This document shows, in pieces, positions 59,531-64,000 of a stretch of 64,000 nt of DNA. The stretch's first letter is position 1; each line of letters starts with the position of its first letter. The notes under the pieces were generated by a model, which worked only from the letters and a program-made list of their open reading frames with translations, was not told the origin of the DNA and made no database searches. A program made the translations under genes and the position numbers. Origin of the DNA: Trichuris trichiura (Eukaryota; Nematoda; Enoplea; Trichinellida; Trichuridae); contig JBAJFE010000014.1 in the NCBI GenBank assembly GCA_037903355.1, positions 1,674,001 through 1,738,000 on the forward strand, in the 5' to 3' direction.

Positions 59531-61903
59531 TGATCTCAGGATGTTACTTTCAGTAAAAGATAAGTAACTTTTTTGGTAGTAATAAAAGGTGGAAGTGACT
59601 GGCGCAGAGGACAGTAAAATGATTGACTGCAATTGTATGCTAACGACGGAATCACACCGTTATCAGGGCCCCACTATTGTTTTATGCACTTTCTTCTCTT
59701 TTATCATTGCTGGTAGAATACCTCTTTCCTTTTTGAAGGTGTTTTTCTGGCATCAACAATCAAAACATGGATAAATCCACGCAGGAAAAGTCATGAAAAT
59801 AGCTCTGCTGTCAGTGCAATTTTCGTTACTCGTTGAGACTCCTCCATACTGTAACGAAACCTTTTCTCATTGCTGATAATCGACATTTTTCGTAATTAAT
59901 GCGTAAGCCTAATTTTAAGACGCATTAAAAACTGTGCAGGCAGTCACCAGTAAGAAAATTTAGCACTATACCATCTTGCAGCAGCTAGTCTTCAAAGCAT
60001 TCTTACGGATGGTGGTATAACCATATTAGATGCACGGCAGGTTAACCATATCCAAGAAAACTTTTACAGAAGCCCCAAAAAACATTTACAAGTAACTGTA
60101 ATGCTTGATCAGAATTAATGACATATTTATTGGCATATCTATTATTAATATGACATATCTATTATTAATACATATTTTATTCTCACGATGCATTTCGTTC
60201 CAAGCGAACCATCCTAAGTCAAAATGCCTAATCAATGCATTTGGCGCTGGACTTGACCGCGGTAGCGGCGGTTTGCTAGTGCTAGTCTCCTCATTGATCT
60301 CCATTGGCCATACATCGGTTCAATGCCATCCTTGCTACATTTTTAGATTTAGGTCTATGCTAAGATGAAGCTGAACTGCACTGCACTGAACAGGTTTCAG
60401 CATGGACAAGGCGGACTGCCACCGTGAGAGATCCTCGAGGAGAAATGGATATGACGAACTGTAATGAACCTGCTGTGACACGCTCATAAGAGAAAGGAGT
60501 TTGCTGAAGACCAGCACAACGAAAACTGAACGAAGTTGTGCCAGCAATCAACCAAAGCCTGCTCCAGCCGTCTTATTTCCCTTATCTTGACGAGGCACCG
60601 GGCGCCAAGAAATACTGGATGATTTTATCTGCAGCATTAGATAGGCTGGTGAGTTCACAACCAAATATAGACCTTGAGCCTCAGCCGCCTAACCGTCGTA
60701 TGCTGCAAGTTTGCCGTGTTTTTCTTTGAAAAAGTACCTCTTTGAAACAGAATGGCTGTATTCTATAGAGAATGTACATCTTTGTTGTGTGGTTATATCC
60801 TGGTTTTTGGAATAAGGAAACCTTCCGGAGCTTTCGCATTCAGCGGCAGCCCTATTCAGCGAATAATTAAAAAGAATGATGAAACGTATGAATACATAAG
60901 CTTCCATTATTGCAAGTCTATGATTAAAAAAGACAAATCATGCGGTACCTGCTAATAACAGTCCATTTGAAACTGTGCGTTGTTCCTTTCCTTTCGCATC
61001 ACAGTTTCTGCGTAGTCATCAATCTGCTATTGGTTTACAATATTTAGATATGCCGGTTACAATCGAAGCGACCAATTAAGCATACCATTACTCAATGAAA
61101 TATCATCCCAACGGCTGAGCACATAATCAGATGCATTAAATCTAGTCAAGGAGGCAAGACGAGAGAACGCACGCTGCAATAACAAATTAAAACTAGCAAT
61201 TTACAGGGAAAAATGGCCATAAAAATCTTGTATTAATAAATTTACTCCATAACGCTAAAGATGCTACAGAAAGTATGAAGCGTTTTTATATTTAGTTAAT
61301 TTTCTGTAATTTCAAGAAACAATACGCCGTCATTCTTCCTCGCGGACAAATGCAGAAAGTCAATAATGCGTATATTCCAGCTGCTTTGGTGAGGGTTGAA
61401 TACTCCGTATAATACTACTGTCTCCCTGTCGAAACTGAAGTTAGCAAAAATGTCACAATAAAACAGGAATTAAACAAACACGACAAAAACTAAGGCGTAA
61501 AAACATGCAGCTGGATCTGGCTGTGACCGATGAATTTGAAAGTGTAAAGTATTAAAGTCTTTGAGTGACCAAGGGAAAAGTCGAGTGACTTGTGCCTAGA
61601 AATTTGGATGATTTATACCTCCGCTGTGCTATTAATAAGTATTTGAACAAGCCATTTTTAGGCAAAAAATTGCAGGCATTAATACATGATATTCTGCCGC
61701 CATTGCTCAGCGCCGCAAACGAATTGATTCGATCAACTGAATTATACGAAACACTATAACTATTTCCGAACATGCACCCACACAGATTTAAGGCTAATGC
61801 TTAAATAATATTGTTGCCTCCTTTCAGGTTTATATCTATTATTCCTGTTTTGTTAAGTTAATAAGTGATAAGAAGACGGGGTGCTTCTTAACGGAGCAAT
61901 GGA
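59531..61903. other. No gene recognised
   Basis: Short unrelated frames only. A small imperfect tandem repeat of CATATCTATTATTAATA occurs at about 60128-60172. Confidence 0.4.
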
Positions 61904-62127
61904 TTTTCATCACTTCTTTATACGGTATGTTTTCTTGCCCAATTACCACCATCGCTGACGACGGGACAAGGTTAGTCCTGAAAGCTACGAAACTGTTAAG
62001 TGTTTCTGTTGTTCTGTATTTTTCCTTAATAATTGCTCATCCATCCGTTGGTAGGGCTTTTGCTTCGGTTTAATTCCAGAAACCATCAACGGGCAAGAAA
62101 ACATACCGTATAAAGAAGTGATGAAAA
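61904..62127 (+). mobile_element. Foldback-family copy with 37-bp inverted ends and stem-loop
   Basis: A perfect 37-bp inverted repeat (61904-61940 and 62091-62127) encloses a right-arm-like body. It holds GCTGACGAC-GGGAC-AAGGTTA-GTCCT-GAAAGCTACG (61953-61989) and GCTCATCCATCCGTTGGTAG (62035-62054). Compared with P2/P3 the left arm is reduced to its outer 37 bp, so the inversion is asymmetric. The outer ends differ in sequence from P2/P3, as in a diverged subfamily. Confidence 0.75.
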
Positions 62128-62413
62128 TAAGTGATAAGGCGATAAGGAAGCAAAAGACCTGGCATAAAAAGGCGGAAACATTGAGGGATTGTTCAAACAA
62201 ACGTTAGAAAATCTTTAGATGAACCTTGTTTTTGAATAGTAATCGAAACGGGTTATAAAAATTTAATGTCTTCCGGTTAAGAATAGACCATTTTCAGTTT
62301 TTGAACTCACATGGTTTTTGATACTGCGGTTTAATAAAGGAGACACCTCACGAAGCAAAAATAGGCTTACGTTAGGCTTTGTTCCCACAAACCTGATAAT
62401 GAAGCGCTGCAAT

Positions 62414-62670
62414 CTAGACAGTAATCATCCTGGAATTTCCCTTTAAACGAAGTTGTGTTCGTGGCTTTTTCCTCCTTTTTAAGCAACTGTTTCTCGAGAC
62501 GCAGTTCTTTGCATCGTCCAGGACATAACCACGCTTGCAAAAGCATCCTTTAACGCACTGGAGAGTGCATATTTTTGGCTTTGGGTTTACGACATCTTCA
62601 CAAGTTGCTGGGCAAGCCGAACCGCATCGCAAATACACCTGGTTTGGCCCGCACTTCGGAGTAGATGTAC
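62414..62670 (-). CDS. TIL-domain cysteine-rich protein, C-terminal exon
   Basis: TIL (trypsin inhibitor-like) domains are secreted serine-protease inhibitor folds with ten Cys in five disulfides. This minus-strand exon, starting after an AG at 62671, reads KCGPNQVYLRCGSACPATCE, then VNPKPKICTLQCVKGCFCKR, then GYVLDDAKNCVSRNSC: all ten cysteines with family spacing. A basic tail (LKRRKKPRTQLRLKGN) ends at the stop. An in-frame TGA just upstream shows that it is not the first exon; a signal-peptide exon should lie above 62670 but I could not identify it. Function as an inhibitor is inferred from the fold only. Confidence 0.75.
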
Positions 62671-64000
62671 CTCAAATGGCAGTCATTCGCTGCGAGATTA
62701 ATTCGTACTTAGAAGCAAAGACTAACTGCTAAACGAAAAAGAATGCACACGTGCATGTCGTTTCATTGCAAGTTAAGTCTTACTTTTGCTTTTAAAATGC
62801 TGCGTGCTAATTGTTTACGCATACGCTCAGCTTGTGCCAATGTTTCTCAGGTTGTGATAATGAAATAACTAGTTTTTTAACTTTCAAACGAACAGATTAC
62901 ACGATGCTGCAAGTGCAGGACAGGTTGTTAACAAGAAGTTAAGCGAATATGTTACCAAGAAGATAAGAGAAATTACGGCGTTTCAATGAGCAAGATTTGC
63001 TCAATCCTGATTCAAGAAGCCGAATGACGCGTAGCAACGATCCCCACCCAGCTCAAGTAAGCAAACAGGTGAGACGGAACGCCGTTGTGCATTGAAGAAG
63101 GAGCTGGGTCATTTTGAAAGGTCCGTTGCTATTACTCCTTCTATCGCTGCCAGTAAGTTGTTTTTTGAAAGCAATTTCATGGCATCAAGAATCAGAACGG
63201 GCGTATGGTTTTATAAAAATAGTCATGAACAACGCCCTTGTTACCAACCCAATCTCCCCTGGAAAAACATTGGTAAAGCCATAAAACGAGAAAATATGTA
63301 GCTCACTCTGTCAGGAGTATGGCAGGACACAGCCTATGGTGTACCAGAGCAAATCAGTTTCAAAAAATATGATTGAGATCGTGTCACCAGAAGTTAACAA
63401 ACTGATCACGAGAAACGAGTAACATTGATGTTTAAGTTAGTATTATTTGATAGTGGCATCAGCTCAACGGAAACTTTTATACCAACAAATAAGCGTAGGA
63501 GAAAGAATGCTACAAGATGAGAATGGAATAGCGAAACTTACTCAGTACCACAAGCGTAGCAATAACGAATATCAGTTCTTTCATCGCTTATTTTCTAAAA
63601 AATGAATATTGTAATATTAACAGCTTTTGCACAAATAGAAGTCATAACAGCGCGTTCCTCATCTCAAAAACTGCAGGATACCAGCGCATATTGCATTCCA
63701 TTCTTAATGAAGTGCTATTTGAAGAGCAGTTTTTAGAATACTGACAAAAAACGACGTCGACGTTTCATGAGAAAACGAGCTGTACTGCGAGCATTAGACC
63801 ATTACATTTCGGAACATAGCTTTCTTATATATAATAAATGTTAGATGTTATCTCGCTGCATCTGCTTATGTTAATCAAAACCGTGCCTACATAGTACCCT
63901 GGCGCACTTTTGCAGCTCTTTAAATAAACACTGTTTCTTGCTTTTCCTACGCTAAAGAATAAAGCAATGACTGATACGTGTGACAATCTTTGTTCAAGAC
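62671..64000. other. No gene recognised at the right edge
   Basis: Probably holds the 5' part of the TIL gene. A stretch reading MRKQLARSILKAK before a GTAAGA donor (about 62789 on minus) is a weak exon candidate without a signal peptide. Nothing else is supported. Confidence 0.35.

Overview
ORGANISM AND GENERAL CHARACTER. This is a eukaryotic nuclear window. Five conserved animal genes can be rebuilt exon by exon, and nearly all their introns are 43 to 65 bp with GT..AG ends. Tiny introns, metazoan gene content, a secreted-type TIL-domain protein and Tigger, hAT and Ty3-like transposon debris together suggest a nematode, most likely a clade I (Trichuris-like) worm. The clade is inference; I could not run a search. 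No bacterial operon, CRISPR array, rRNA or convincing tRNA was seen. LAYOUT. 1.6-6.9 kb (-): BUB3 spindle-checkpoint WD40 protein in five exons, with a last intron of 4.1 kb that holds a hAT-like element. 7.5-9.8 kb: a Tigger/pogo element with an intact transposase ORF whose third catalytic Asp is Asn. 9.8-10.65 kb: LTR-like debris. 11.6-12.65 kb (-): a TMEM41B/VTT-family ER scramblase in six exons, 135 bp head-to-head with ZC3H15 (12.78-14.88 kb, +). ZC3H15 carries a 366-bp intragenic tandem duplication. 16.1-19.15 kb (+): ARL1 small GTPase in six exons. 19.15-33.65 kb: no gene I can identify, only scattered open stretches and one 5'-truncated repeat. 33.7-39.7 kb (+): a Kirre/Neph (KIRREL, SYG-1-like) adhesion receptor in twelve exons with five Ig domains, one TM segment and a C-terminal THV PDZ ligand. 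41.3-41.8 kb (-): unidentified coding-like stretches. 42.0-45.5 kb: three diverged tandem copies of a non-coding-looking unit. 46.6-47.7 kb: a dead Tigger element. 50.1-51.3 kb: foldback repeats. 57.75-59.5 kb (-): a broken Ty3-like pol. 62.4-62.7 kb (-): a TIL cysteine-rich domain exon. MOST INTERESTING SYSTEM. A dispersed repeat family occurs at 5.6, 7.3, 21.0, 43.3-43.7, 47.9, 50.1-50.4, 50.7-51.25 and 61.9-62.1 kb. Most copies, though not the 5'-truncated one at 21.0 kb or the palindrome at 50.1-50.4 kb, carry a stem-loop built as CTGACGA - C - variable stem - GAAA. The stem sequence differs between copies but stays paired (GGGGT/ATCCC, GGAGC/GCTTC, GGAAC/GTTCC, GGGTC/GACCC, GGGAC/GTCCT). 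That is covariation, and the flanking constants resemble the hammerhead ribozyme core. Several copies are giant palindromes, some are bounded by 10-14 bp direct repeats, one is 5'-truncated, and one has a 149-bp copy of nearby host DNA between its arms. I read this as a non-autonomous retroelement, Penelope-like or retrozyme-like, that makes foldback copies. HOW THE GENES RELATE. The five conserved genes are housekeeping (mitosis, ER lipid/autophagy, translation-linked GTPase control, Golgi traffic) or developmental (cell adhesion). They share no pathway; their proximity looks incidental apart from the shared promoter space of TMEM41B and ZC3H15.
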